Source: YA12-FULL-51-18 sp041665305 (lineage in GTDB: Bacteria; Elusimicrobiota; Elusimicrobia; Elusimicrobiales; UBA9959). Taken from it: a stretch of 64,000 nt of DNA. Under the pieces are notes generated by a model. It was given only the letters and a program-made list of their open reading frames with translations, ran no database searches and was not told where the DNA came from. The position numbers were made by a program, and so were the translations under genes. The DNA lies in assembly GCA_041665305.1 (NCBI GenBank), contig JBAYJD010000011.1, positions 1 through 64,000 of the forward strand, read 5' to 3'. Shown in pieces: positions 1-7,997 of this stretch. How positions within the stretch are numbered: position 1 is the stretch's first letter; every line of letters begins with the position of its first letter.

Positions 1-21
1 CGCCGTCTCAAGCGATAGCAT

Positions 22-65
22 AGTATGGCCTGGGATCAGAATTGAATCCTGAGCATTAAGGCCCA
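22..65 (-). promoter_or_regulatory. Promoter with TGGGCCTT box, firing off the left edge
   Basis: Read on the minus strand there is a TGGGCCTT box (58-65), a -35-like AGGATT (45-50), a 17-bp spacer and a -10-like CATACT (22-27). The same arrangement with nearly the same sequence occurs at 975-1018 in front of the small secreted protein gene. Transcription would run leftwards out of the window, so a further exported-protein gene probably lies just beyond the left edge. The hexamers are weak matches to sigma-70; the support is the duplicated geometry. Confidence 0.45.
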
Positions 66-120
66 GGCGGGGGATGTTTTTGGGCCTATCCCGGCATGGG
101 CCTCGCCGCGCACGGCTGTC

Positions 121-255
121 CTAGGAGCCTGTCCGACATAAGGAATTTTGGCTACAATCGCCGTTTTTTGCCTGCACCTTTGTTGCGCGCAACTTCGGTT
201 CGGCCTCAAAACCGTCAATTTCGCCTTAAAAACCTTATGTCGGACAGGCTCCTAG
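121..255. repeat. Inverted-repeat element, long form, copy 1
   Basis: Perfect 23-bp terminal inverted repeats (121-143 and 233-255), beginning CTAGGAGCCTGTCCGACATA, enclose a centre that carries the palindrome GTTGCGCGCAAC. The core 133 bp (122-254) recurs at 42819-42951 with only four substitutions. There is no coding capacity, so this is a MITE-like or REP-like element mobilised in trans, if mobile. Apart from this element, the first 328 bases hold only the promoter at 22-65; no gene is seen. Confidence 0.85.
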
Positions 256-328
256 GAAATTTTTAAGGGAACGGCAGACAAGGTTCGCTGGAAATGAATT
301 ATGCGGCCGTGGAGGTGTTAAAAACTTT

Positions 329-392
329 CCGGCGCGGGGATGAACAAAACCCCGTGCCGGTTTGGATAAAACGCCATTATACGGCGTTTTAT
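329..392 (-). repeat. Double-hairpin repeat / terminator, copy R1
   Basis: On the minus strand the repeat starts with the stop codon TAA of the 389-907 gene. It forms hairpin AAAACGCC...GGCGTTTT (368-375/383-390), then GC hairpin CCGGCGCGGGG...CCCCGTGCCGG (329-339/350-360). It belongs to an eight-copy family in the window and probably acts as the gene's terminator. Confidence 0.8.
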
Positions 393-907
393 TCGCACTT
401 GCCCACTTCGGCCAGGGCTTCGCTGATCTCCTTGGCCGGAGAGGAACCCTTACTAAGAACTTCTATCGCTTTTTGTTTGACGGTTTCCGTGGGGGCCTGT
501 TTGACTATCTCAACTATGGCGCGTGCGACCGTTACAGCAGGCTCGCCCTGGTAGGAGTACAGGCCGTTGTTTAAAGAGTTAATGGCCTCCACCGCGCAGG
601 CGGCATCGGACCCACACAAGTTCTTCATGTCCTCAGCCACAGCCTTAGTGGGGTTCGACATGTCGGAGATCGCCCTTATGAGCGCCTTAGCCGCCGCCAG
701 CCGCACAGCGGAGGCTTCACAGCTGTCGGCTATCGCGATAATGTTCTTTGCGTTGGAGAGTGTCGGCTCATATTGGTCCCAGAAAAGATTCTGTTCGGCT
801 AGCTCAATAGCCTTCACAGCGCTGTCTGCGCATGTTTCATCCGCGTAGGCCGAAGCCGTGCCCATTGCCAGCATCGAAGCTGCCGCTATAGATAATAACT
901 TGTTCAT
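389..907 (-). CDS. Small secreted alpha-helical protein, unknown
   Basis: This 172-aa protein has a clear Sec signal peptide (MNKLLSIAAASMLAMGTASA, cleavage near AYA-DE). The rest is Ala/Glu-rich and predicted helical, with five cysteines, including a CGSDAAC pair, and short repeating helices such as AVKAIELAEQ and AKALIRAISD that recall HEAT-like packing. The ATG at 907 is preceded by AGGGGAACC; the frame stays open upstream to 1132 but without a signal peptide or ribosome site, so the shorter start is chosen. The stop codon lies inside repeat R1. A TGGGCCTT-type promoter (975-1018) drives it, divergent from paralog A. No family is recognised. Function unknown. Confidence 0.75.
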   Translation of the reverse strand: MNKLLSIAAASMLAMGTASAYADETCADSAVKAIELAEQNLFWDQYEPTLSNAKNIIAIADSCEASAVRLAAAKALIRAISDMSNPTKAVAEDMKNLCGSDAACAVEAINSLNNGLYSYQGEPAVTVARAIVEIVKQAPTETVKQKAIEVLSKGSSPAKEISEALAEVGKCE

Positions 908-974
908 TTTAGGTTCCCCTTGACCGAAGTCTAAGCACCGTCGCAACGCATCATGCCGCTTCGGTCGATAAAAT

Positions 975-1018
975 AGTATGGCGTAAGATAGAGGTTTAAT
1001 CCTGAGCATTAAGGCCCA
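975..1018 (-). promoter_or_regulatory. Promoter of the small secreted protein gene
   Basis: On the minus strand: TGGGCCTT box (1011-1018), -35-like AGGATT (998-1003), 17-bp spacer, -10-like CATACT (975-980). The box starts exactly 15 nt before the -35, as in the promoters of paralogs A and B and the clostripain gene. The box also pairs with TGGGCCTT at 1027-1034 to form a hairpin between the two divergent promoters. Confidence 0.5.
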
Positions 1019-1026
1019 GCCAGGAT

Positions 1027-1093
1027 TGGGCCTTTTACCGGGCGCGCCATAGGACCACGGACACTTACCACTCCATATATTTTCCCATATAAT
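1027..1093 (+). promoter_or_regulatory. Promoter and operator-like boxes of paralog A
   Basis: TTACCA (1065-1070), 17-bp spacer and a consensus TATAAT (1088-1093) form a good sigma-70-type promoter. A TAGGACCA box (1050-1057) lies 15 bp upstream of the -35. A second box, TGGGCCTT (1027-1034, inverted), lies 23 bp before the first. Paralog C has the same two-box order and 23-bp phase. Confidence 0.7.
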
Positions 1094-1152
1094 TTGCGGC
1101 ATGAGCGTCCGCTGGGGGGGCCTCAAATTCACCTTTGAGAGGTATTGAAAAT

Positions 1153-3378
1153 ATGCGGAAAGTAAGCGCGTTTTTTTGCTCTTTACTGATCACGGCGCCA
1201 GGCTTCGTTTTTGCTGGATCGGCGTTGGACGAACTGAGATCTCTGGCGCAATCCGCGCCTGAAACAGCGCCGGCGGCGTCGTTCGCGGCGGGCTCTGAGG
1301 AACCCGCCGGAACCGCGCCTTCTCCGGCCTGGCAGGACGCTGAACCGGAACAGGGTCTTACGGCCGAGCAGACCTTCTGGGAAAATTTCGAGGAAGGGGC
1401 CGTTCTCCCCGACCTGTGCCAGTACGATCTGCTGCCGATCAGTTACGATTATGTTTCAAACCTGGGGACATTGGGCGGGTCGGCTGAACGGAGATTTTCC
1501 AGCTACCCGAACGGCCGGCTGGCATTGGTGGACGAGATCGGCCTTTCCATCGGGTATGATCACGAAAAAGACAAAGCCTTTTTTGAAGACGGAAAAAATA
1601 TGCTTGCAAAGATTTCGCCGGAGTTCTCTATAACCGGCGGGGTAAGTTTGAAGGGGTCGTCGACGGTGGTCCGGCCTTTGAAGGAACAGAAATCCTGCAA
1701 ACAACTGGAACAACTAAAAAAAATACTGAACCTGCCTGAATTTAAAACCGCCATCCCGTTCAAAGCCGGCCGGTTCGCCAAGATGCAGGTCGGCGAGATC
1801 TGGAAACTGCCCGTTTCGTTCTGGCTGGGGATCAACCCGACCGTCAGCGGCGGTTACGCCAATGCCGGCCTGGCGCTGTCTTTCGGCGCGGAAAAAGAGG
1901 CCACGCCCAGCGTTTCACTTTATCGCATGAGCGAAAAAGAATTGCGCGTCCGCGTGCGCCTTGACCAGGCCAGGATCATCAATTACGGCGCGCAAGCCGA
2001 AGCGACGATCGTTCCGGTGGAAGACGCCCTGGCCTTTGTCGCGGCCGAGATAATCGAACGCCTCGGCCGGGAGCGCGGCCAGGCGGCTGTGGACCTGCTT
2101 ATGCCGTATCTTGAGGAATATACTTACGCCAGCCTGGGTATTTCGCAGGAGCGGGTGAAAGAGAAGAAAGCCCTTCTGGAGTTTATCCTGGACCCGAACG
2201 ATCCCAAACAGATGGAGAAACTCGCGTACATGCTGAATAAGGGCAATCTGGGCACCATAAAGGAACTCGCCAAGCTGGCCGTAAAAAGGGTTTTCCTGCC
2301 CGATCACGACGGCAAGCTCGATGAGGCGGCGCTTACGCAGGCTGCCAAGAGCTGGGAAGCCAAACTCGGCGTGGCCTCCTCCTATAACGGCGTGAACAGG
2401 ATAAGTGAAAAGGGCACCGCCGTGCATATTCACATTCCCGTCCTTAGGAAGTATGAACGCGTTTACGGCTCCGGCTATCAAAGGATCAACACGCCCGGTT
2501 CAAAGGTGGTGTTGCATGTTCATGAAAACACCTTGGAACGTACAGGAGGCTGGTTCGATATTCCCTTTACAGGCACCGAAGTAAAGCATGACCGCTCCAG
2601 GGCCGTCGCGGTGTTCAACCAGGAAACCGCGGGCTCGGTAAGCCAGCCGGTCTTGAAATATGAGCACTTCGAAGCCGAACTGAGGCATACCAAGGATTCG
2701 GCGCGCAGAGTGCTTGAGAACGCTAACTCGGTCATGCGTTACGCCGGAGCCAAGGGTGGACCGCTCAACCCGGCTGCGGCCATACCGCTTAACGATCTGC
2801 AGGAAAACGCTTCCCGTCGCGCGGGCCGCCTCACCCCATCGTCCTATATGACCTTCGCCCTGGTGGTGAACGAGAAAGGTGTGCAGGACATCCTGAAGGC
2901 GCCGGAAACCATGGTGGTGAAGGCTTACTTCAACACCCTGAGCGCGGATGAAAAGGGCCTCATGCTGGCCCAGATCAACGACAAAGGCATGGTCAACTTC
3001 AAGCCGGTGGCCGGTTCCGAGAAAACGGTGAGGCATCATCTTAAGAAGGCCATGAAGATAGTGGCGGATATCCAGCAGTCGCGCATGGGCCCCGGCGGCT
3101 ATGCCAAGGACTGGAAAGAACAGTCCGCGCGGCTGTCCAAAATGATCAGCGGCGACAGCAAAAGCGACCTGAAGTACGATGAGGTCCTTAAGGTGCTGGT
3201 GCAGCTGACCGAGATCGGGAATATTCAGGCCGAGATAGCGTACTATGAGCTGTCCGGCGGGCGTATGAATATCGCAAAGGCCAAGGAGTTCAACGGCGAC
3301 AATCAGGCCTTTGAGGCCGCGGGCGCATACGACGAAACAGTTGAGCGCTTTGAACACTCGGCTGTCAACACGGACTAA
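1153..3378 (+). CDS. Large secreted protein, paralog A
   Basis: This 741-aa exported protein has signal peptide MRKVSAFFCSLLITAPGFVFA and an Ala/Pro/Glu-rich mature start. No known domain is recognised. A beta-rich first half is followed by an acidic helical block with the motif LLEFILDPNDPKQMEKLAYM, and then a conserved C-terminal half. It is closely related to 3657-5876 and more distantly to 42971-45226. The ATG at 1153 is chosen because GAGAGG (1137-1142) precedes it and it aligns with paralog B; the in-frame TTG at 1135 overlaps that site. Upstream is a well-formed promoter with TRGGCCYA-like boxes, downstream a strong terminator. An envelope or secreted structural role is possible but unproven. 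Confidence 0.85.
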   Translation: MRKVSAFFCSLLITAPGFVFAGSALDELRSLAQSAPETAPAASFAAGSEEPAGTAPSPAWQDAEPEQGLTAEQTFWENFEEGAVLPDLCQYDLLPISYDYVSNLGTLGGSAERRFSSYPNGRLALVDEIGLSIGYDHEKDKAFFEDGKNMLAKISPEFSITGGVSLKGSSTVVRPLKEQKSCKQLEQLKKILNLPEFKTAIPFKAGRFAKMQVGEIWKLPVSFWLGINPTVSGGYANAGLALSFGAEKEATPSVSLYRMSEKELRVRVRLDQARIINYGAQAEATIVPVEDALAFVAAEIIERLGRERGQAAVDLLMPYLEEYTYASLGISQERVKEKKALLEFILDPNDPKQMEKLAYMLNKGNLGTIKELAKLAVKRVFLPDHDGKLDEAALTQAAKSWEAKLGVASSYNGVNRISEKGTAVHIHIPVLRKYERVYGSGYQRINTPGSKVVLHVHENTLERTGGWFDIPFTGTEVKHDRSRAVAVFNQETAGSVSQPVLKYEHFEAELRHTKDSARRVLENANSVMRYAGAKGGPLNPAAAIPLNDLQENASRRAGRLTPSSYMTFALVVNEKGVQDILKAPETMVVKAYFNTLSADEKGLMLAQINDKGMVNFKPVAGSEKTVRHHLKKAMKIVADIQQSRMGPGGYAKDWKEQSARLSKMISGDSKSDLKYDEVLKVLVQLTEIGNIQAEIAYYELSGGRMNIAKAKEFNGDNQAFEAAGAYDETVERFEHSAVNTD

Positions 3379-3393
3379 ACTTCGACGAATAAG

Positions 3394-3430
3394 GCCGCGC
3401 CCGGTCGAAAACCCCGGGCGCGGCTTTTTC
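3394..3430 (+). terminator. Intrinsic terminator after paralog A
   Basis: GCCGCGCCCGG (3394-3404) pairs with CCGGGCGCGGC (3414-3424) and is followed directly by TTTTT. It separates the transcription units of paralogs A and B. Confidence 0.85.
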
Positions 3431-3511
3431 GTCCCCTTGGTTAAAAAATTTTCCTTATTCATCGGGTCCGGACAGCCGCCGCTCAATAGAGGAAATTCAG
3501 TATAAAGCGTA

Positions 3512-3601
3512 TAGGTCCAAAAGCCGGAAATGCGTAGGCCCAATGCCGTATGCGCAATAGGCCCACAGACACTTACGAGGATTTGTTTTTCCTTCTATAC
3601 T
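3512..3601 (+). promoter_or_regulatory. Promoter of paralog B with three 23-bp-spaced boxes
   Basis: TTACGA (3573-3578), 17-bp spacer and TATACT (3596-3601) form the promoter. Upstream lie TAGGTCCA (3512), TAGGCCCA (3535) and TAGGCCCA (3558), each starting exactly 23 bp after the previous one. The last starts 15 bp before the -35. This is the clearest instance of the shared box architecture and looks like a cooperative regulator-binding array. Confidence 0.7.
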
Positions 3602-3656
3602 TGGAACATGAGAGTCCGCGGGGGCCTCAAATTCACCTCCGAGAGGTCTTGAAATT

Positions 3657-5876
3657 ATGCGGAAAGTAAGCACGCTCCTTTGCTCTTTACTGATCTCGTC
3701 TCCGGGTTTCGTTTTTGCCCGGCCGGCATTGGAAGAGCTGGCAAACCTGGCGCAGTCCGCGCCTGAACCGGCGCCGGTGGCCGCGCCTGTATCTGCGGGT
3801 TCTGAGGACTCCGTCCGGATCTCTCCCTCTCCTGCATGGCAGGACGCGGAACTGGAACAGGGCCTTGTGGCCGAACAGGTTTTCTGGGAAACATTTGAGG
3901 AGGGCGCTAATCTCCCCGACATGTGCCGGTTCGTTTCCCTGCCGGTCAGTTACGACTATGCCCTGAGCAAGGGGACCTTGAGCGGATCGGCCAACCGGAG
4001 TTTTTCCAGCTATCCTAACGGCCAGTTGGCGCTGGTGGACGAGATCGGTCTTTCCATCGGGTATGATCGTGAAAAAGGCAAGGCCCTTCTTGAGGGTAGT
4101 GAAAATCTGCTCGCCAAGCTTTCCCCAGAACTTGCGATAGTCGGCGGGGTAAGTTTGAAGGGTTCTTCGATGGTGGTCCGCCCTCTGGACGGAAAAAAAT
4201 CCTGCGACCAGCTCAAAAAGATCGTGAACCTGCCCGAGTTTAAGACCGCTATCCCGTTCAAAGCCGGGCGCTTCGCCAAGATGCAGGTCGGCGAGATCTG
4301 GAAACTGCCCGTTTCGTTCTGGCTGGGGATCAACCCGACCGTCAGCGGCGGTTACGCTAATGCCAGCCTGGCGCTGTCTTTCGGCGTGGAAAAAGAAGCC
4401 TCTCCCAGCGTTTCGCTTTATCGCATGAGCGAAAAAGAATTGCGCGTCCGTATGCGCCTTGACCAGGCCAGGATCATCAGCTATGGCGCGGAAGTCCAGG
4501 TGACGGCCGTTCCCGTAGAGGACGCTCTGACCGCCGCCGGCGAGATGATAATAAAGATGCTCGGCCCAACGGGCGGACAGGCGGCTGTGGACCTGCTTAT
4601 GCCGTATCTTGAGGAATATACTTACACAAGCCTGGGTATTTCGCAGGAGCGGGTGAAAGAGAAGAAAGCCCTTCTGGAGTTTATCCTGGACCCGAACGAT
4701 CCTAAACAGATGGAAAAACTCGCGTACATGCTGAATAAGGGGAACTTGGGCACCATAAAGGAACTCGCCAAGCTGGCCGTGAAAAGGGCTTTCCTCCCCG
4801 ACCACGACGGCAAGCTCGATGAGGCGGCGCTTACGCAGGCTACCAGGAGCTGGGAAGCCAAACTCGGCGTGGCCTCCTCCTATAACGGCGTGAACAGGAT
4901 AAGTGAAAAGGGCACCACCGTGCATCTTCATATCCCCGTGCTCAGGGATTATGAACGCGTTTACGGCTCCGGCTATCAAAGAATCAACACGCCCGGTTCA
5001 AAGGTGGTGTTGCATGTCCATGAGAACACCCTTGAGCGCAGCGGCACCTGGTTCGATGTCCCCTTCGCCGGTGCGGAATTAAAACATAACCGTTCCAGAG
5101 CCGTCGCGGTGTTCAACCAGGAAACCGCGGGCTCGGTAAGCCAGCCGGTCTTGAAATATGAGCACTTCGAAGCCGAACTGAGGCATACCAAGGATTCGGC
5201 GCGCAGAGTGCTTGAGAACGCGAACTCGGTCATGCGTTACGCCGGCGCCAAGGGCGGACCGCTCAACCCGGCTGCGGCCATACCGCTTAACGACCTGCAG
5301 AAGAACGCGCCCCAGCATTCCGGCCGCACCAACCCCTCGGCCTATATGACCTTCGCCCTGGTGGTGAACGAGAAAGGCGTGCAGGATATCCTGAAGGCGC
5401 CGGAAACCATGGTGGTGAAGGCTTACTTCAACACCCTGAGCGCGGATGAAAAGGACCTCATGCTGGCCCAGATCAACGACAAAGGCATGGTCAACTTCAA
5501 GCCGGTGGCCGGTTCCGAGAAAACGGTGAGGCATCATCTTAAGAAGGCCATGAGGATAGTGGCGGATATCCAGCAGTCGCGCATGGGCCCCGGCGGCTAT
5601 GCCAAGGACTGGAAAGAACAGTCCGCGCGATTGTCCAAAATGATCAGCGGCGACAGCAAAAGCGACCTGAAGTACGATGAGGTCCTTAAGGTGCTGGTGC
5701 AGCTGACCGAGATCGGGAATGTTCAGGCCGAGATAGCGTACTATGAACTGTCGGGCGGGCATACTGATGTCGCGAAGGCCAAGGAGTTCAACGGCGACAA
5801 TCCGGCCTTTGAGGCCGCGGGCGCATACGACGAAACGGTCGAGCGCTTCGAGCACGAGGCCGTTAACGCGGACTAA
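3657..5876 (+). CDS. Large secreted protein, paralog B
   Basis: This 739-aa exported protein has signal peptide MRKVSTLLCSLLISSPGFVFA. It is a tandem duplicate of 1153-3378. The N-terminal quarter has diverged, while long stretches of the middle and C-terminal thirds are nearly identical even at third codon positions, for example around 4590-4700 versus 2090-2200 and 5390-5740 versus 2880-3240. That mosaic pattern suggests recent duplication or gene conversion. The ATG at 3657 follows GAGAGG (3641-3646). No domain of known function is recognised. It has its own promoter (3512-3601), and the hairpin after it lacks a T-run, so transcription may continue into the phospholipase-like gene. Confidence 0.85.
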   Translation: MRKVSTLLCSLLISSPGFVFARPALEELANLAQSAPEPAPVAAPVSAGSEDSVRISPSPAWQDAELEQGLVAEQVFWETFEEGANLPDMCRFVSLPVSYDYALSKGTLSGSANRSFSSYPNGQLALVDEIGLSIGYDREKGKALLEGSENLLAKLSPELAIVGGVSLKGSSMVVRPLDGKKSCDQLKKIVNLPEFKTAIPFKAGRFAKMQVGEIWKLPVSFWLGINPTVSGGYANASLALSFGVEKEASPSVSLYRMSEKELRVRMRLDQARIISYGAEVQVTAVPVEDALTAAGEMIIKMLGPTGGQAAVDLLMPYLEEYTYTSLGISQERVKEKKALLEFILDPNDPKQMEKLAYMLNKGNLGTIKELAKLAVKRAFLPDHDGKLDEAALTQATRSWEAKLGVASSYNGVNRISEKGTTVHLHIPVLRDYERVYGSGYQRINTPGSKVVLHVHENTLERSGTWFDVPFAGAELKHNRSRAVAVFNQETAGSVSQPVLKYEHFEAELRHTKDSARRVLENANSVMRYAGAKGGPLNPAAAIPLNDLQKNAPQHSGRTNPSAYMTFALVVNEKGVQDILKAPETMVVKAYFNTLSADEKDLMLAQINDKGMVNFKPVAGSEKTVRHHLKKAMRIVADIQQSRMGPGGYAKDWKEQSARLSKMISGDSKSDLKYDEVLKVLVQLTEIGNVQAEIAYYELSGGHTDVAKAKEFNGDNPAFEAAGAYDETVERFEHEAVNAD

Positions 5877-5894
5877 CCCATAACGAACAAAGCC

Positions 5895-5920
5895 GCGCCC
5901 GGATGATCTCATCCGGGCGC
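5895..5920 (+). other. GC-rich hairpin between paralog B and the phospholipase gene
   Basis: A perfect 12-bp stem, GCGCCCGGATGA (5895-5906) with TCATCCGGGCGC (5909-5920), lies just after paralog B. No T-run follows, so it is more likely an mRNA-stabilising or attenuating hairpin than a strong terminator. Confidence 0.5.
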
Positions 5921-5961
5921 CGGGCAAGAGCCGGAATACTGAATAAAACTAGGAGAATGCA

Positions 5962-7086
5962 ATGAAAATGAATAAAACGAACCTTACGGCCGCAGTTCTA
6001 GCCGTTTACGCGGCGGCGTCCGTGTCCGCGGCCCGTGCGTGGAAGAGCGCGCCGCTGCTCGCTCATACGAACATTATGCATTCGGCTTTGGAAAGGGTGG
6101 ATAAGGCGGCATACCCGGATCTTGACGATTTCAAGGTCGTTCTTCTGGAGGGCGCCAATGATGAGAGCTGGCATACGCTTGACAGTCCGAACGGCGGCAA
6201 CCCGGAAGATATCTGGTTCGGGGAAAAAACCGAGACCGCGTTCGGCGTACTCGGTAATTACGCGGCCCTTGATCTGGAACATGCGTACAGACGCATCGGT
6301 TCCATCTGCCACTTGACGGAGGACCAGGCTTCTCCTCCCCACGCCGCCAATGTCTATCACGGCCTGACGGACAGGTTCGAAACCTCGGCGGCGAATCATT
6401 CTGCTCCTCTGCGCGAGGCTCCCGCCGAAGCCGGCGCCAAAGAACCGTACGCTTATTACCAGGAAACGCAGGATGACACCCGCGGTATGCTAAGGTCCTG
6501 GGTTAACCCGGACACAGGCAGGCCTTACTGGGTCGAAGACCGTGACTCGGGCGTTGCGCTCGGCCAGGACTCGACCTACGGCATCTTCGGCGGCTACGGA
6601 GCCGGAAAGGATTCTTTTCCGCTCTCATCCGACAATGAGCGGGCGGCGCCGATAGTGGACCGTCAGTATCAGCTGGCCGCAAGGGCCACGCTGAATGTCC
6701 TTATCTCGGCCTCGAAAAGGCTGCCGCCGATAGTTTCCGATCTGTCCACGGTAGTCCGGGGCGGAAATATCGAGATCGACTTCAACGCCGGGGACAACCG
6801 TTCCTCTCAGGTCAGTTACCAGATAGGCGTTTACCAGCACAGCCGGCTGCTGGGGCTTATTAAAGCCGGAGAGCTTGAACTCAACCGGCATGGAACTCAC
6901 GGGATGACCATGGGCGCCAAAGTGCAGGTCATCTGGGACGGCACGGTGGAGGGTAAAAAACTGCCCGCCGGCGACTATGTGGTGCAGGTGACGCTTACCG
7001 ACTCCGATAATAACACCACTCCGGAAGGGGTGAACACGGATAAATCGCGCGTTAACAGCACCAAGGCCTATGTTTCTTTGAAATAA
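5962..7086 (+). CDS. Secreted zinc-dependent phospholipase C-like protein with FlgD-type Ig domain
   Basis: This 374-aa protein has a signal peptide ending ...SVSAARA, so cleavage would leave tryptophan as residue 1. Zinc phospholipases C use the N-terminal Trp as a metal ligand. Other family signatures are visible: AHTNI, EGANDESWH, and the His/Asp cluster ICHLTEDQASPPHAANVYH (about residues 113-131). The C-terminal third resembles the FlgD-type immunoglobulin-like fold (WDGTVEGKKLPAGDYVVQV). Known members hydrolyse phospholipid head groups outside the cell; the substrate here is unknown. AGGAG (5951-5955) precedes the ATG. It follows paralog B without a clear terminator, and its stop codon is the first triplet of repeat R2. 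Confidence 0.8.
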   Translation: MKMNKTNLTAAVLAVYAAASVSAARAWKSAPLLAHTNIMHSALERVDKAAYPDLDDFKVVLLEGANDESWHTLDSPNGGNPEDIWFGEKTETAFGVLGNYAALDLEHAYRRIGSICHLTEDQASPPHAANVYHGLTDRFETSAANHSAPLREAPAEAGAKEPYAYYQETQDDTRGMLRSWVNPDTGRPYWVEDRDSGVALGQDSTYGIFGGYGAGKDSFPLSSDNERAAPIVDRQYQLAARATLNVLISASKRLPPIVSDLSTVVRGGNIEIDFNAGDNRSSQVSYQIGVYQHSRLLGLIKAGELELNRHGTHGMTMGAKVQVIWDGTVEGKKLPAGDYVVQVTLTDSDNNTTPEGVNTDKSRVNSTKAYVSLK

Positions 7087-7146
7087 AATGTCGTAAGCGA
7101 CGGTCTATCGTGTCCGGCACGGGGTTTTATCCGGCCCCGTGTCGGA
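7084..7146 (+). repeat. Double-hairpin repeat, copy R2
   Basis: This is the only copy with its TAA edge on the plus strand. It begins with the stop codon of the phospholipase gene (7084-7086), continues TAAAATGTCG, and ends with GC hairpin CCGGCACGGGG (7114-7124) / CCCCGTGTCGG (7135-7145). The first hairpin is degenerate here. It separates the phospholipase gene from the phosphatase gene. Confidence 0.75.
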
Positions 7147-7161
7147 GAAGGAGAAATGTAT

Positions 7162-7902
7162 ATGGGACAATCGGTTAAACTGCTGCAAATGTCCTCCTTG
7201 CTGCTCGCACTGTCCGTTTGTGCGTCAGCCGGAGCCCTGGATGAGCTTAAATCTTCCGCTTCAGGCAATACGGGAAACAAGCTGATGCCCAAACCGGCGC
7301 CGGCGCTTGTCGTCGCCGCCGCCAGACGGGCGGCGGAAAAACACCTGGTACAGTCCTCGCCGGTGATAAATCTTAAAGTGGCGGTCTGGTCCGAAGGGGC
7401 CGTCGACGGCTTGCCGGACGGATTGGTGTTTACGGGAGCTGCGCCCGCGAGGAAAGCTCAATATAAATCCCTCGCAGGACTGGGGGTGAAAACCATCCTG
7501 AATCTGCAGGGGTCGCATTCCGATAACAGCGTTTTCTGCTCCGCCAACGGCCTGGATTGCGTCAGATACCCTATTCTGGCGTTCCCCAAGGATTTCGCGG
7601 ATAATTCTTACTTCCGTGACGCGTTCCGCCGCCTTGTCAAAGACACCTCGGACGGTAAAAAAGTGTTCGTTCACTGTCTGGGCGGAAAGCACCGCACCGG
7701 GGCGCTTGTGCTGGCCCTGAAGGTGCGCAATACCGCGTGCGGCAAAACGTTCGACAGGGCGGCTTTGCGCAGCGACATTTATAATGGACTTACCGCCTAC
7801 GGTTATGACGGTAAAAAATACCACGATATCCTCTTCGCCTGGCGCCGTGATGTGCTCAGCCTGGTGGATGAGTTCGAAAAAAATCAATGGCTTTGCGAGT
7901 GA
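7162..7902 (+). CDS. Secreted dual-specificity/tyrosine phosphatase-like protein
   Basis: This 246-aa protein has signal peptide MGQSVKLLQMSSLLLALSVCASAGA. It carries the cysteine-phosphatase signature HCLGGKHRTG (the C-X5-R loop), preceded by GVKTILNLQG, typical of bacterial dual-specificity/tyrosine phosphatase-like folds. The Cys and Arg of the loop are present, so catalysis on a phosphate ester is plausible; the substrate could be phosphoinositide, phosphoprotein or another phosphate. Its position after a phospholipase C-like gene suggests a shared theme of extracellular phosphate chemistry. The ATG at 7162 is chosen over 7156 because AAGGAG (7148-7153) is 8 nt away, against 2 nt. Its mature start ALDELKSS resembles ALDELRSL of paralog A. 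Confidence 0.75.
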   Translation: MGQSVKLLQMSSLLLALSVCASAGALDELKSSASGNTGNKLMPKPAPALVVAAARRAAEKHLVQSSPVINLKVAVWSEGAVDGLPDGLVFTGAAPARKAQYKSLAGLGVKTILNLQGSHSDNSVFCSANGLDCVRYPILAFPKDFADNSYFRDAFRRLVKDTSDGKKVFVHCLGGKHRTGALVLALKVRNTACGKTFDRAALRSDIYNGLTAYGYDGKKYHDILFAWRRDVLSLVDEFEKNQWLCE

Positions 7903-7938
7903 GGCGCGCGCCGTTGCGAACGTTTAAAAATTTTTACC

Positions 7939-7972
7939 ATACCCCGCCCTTTAGGGCGGGGTCGCCTTGCGT
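7939..7972. terminator. Bidirectional hairpin between convergent genes
   Basis: ACCCCGCCCT (7941-7950) and AGGGCGGGGT (7953-7962) form a perfect 10-bp stem between the phosphatase gene and the end of the sulfatase operon. The surrounding sequence (CATACCCC... through CCTTGCG) recurs at 54571-54603 with one change, so it is itself a dispersed repeat. An A/T-rich stretch flanks it on the left. Confidence 0.65.
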
Positions 7973-7997
7973 TAAGAGGGGACGATAGAATGTCGTC

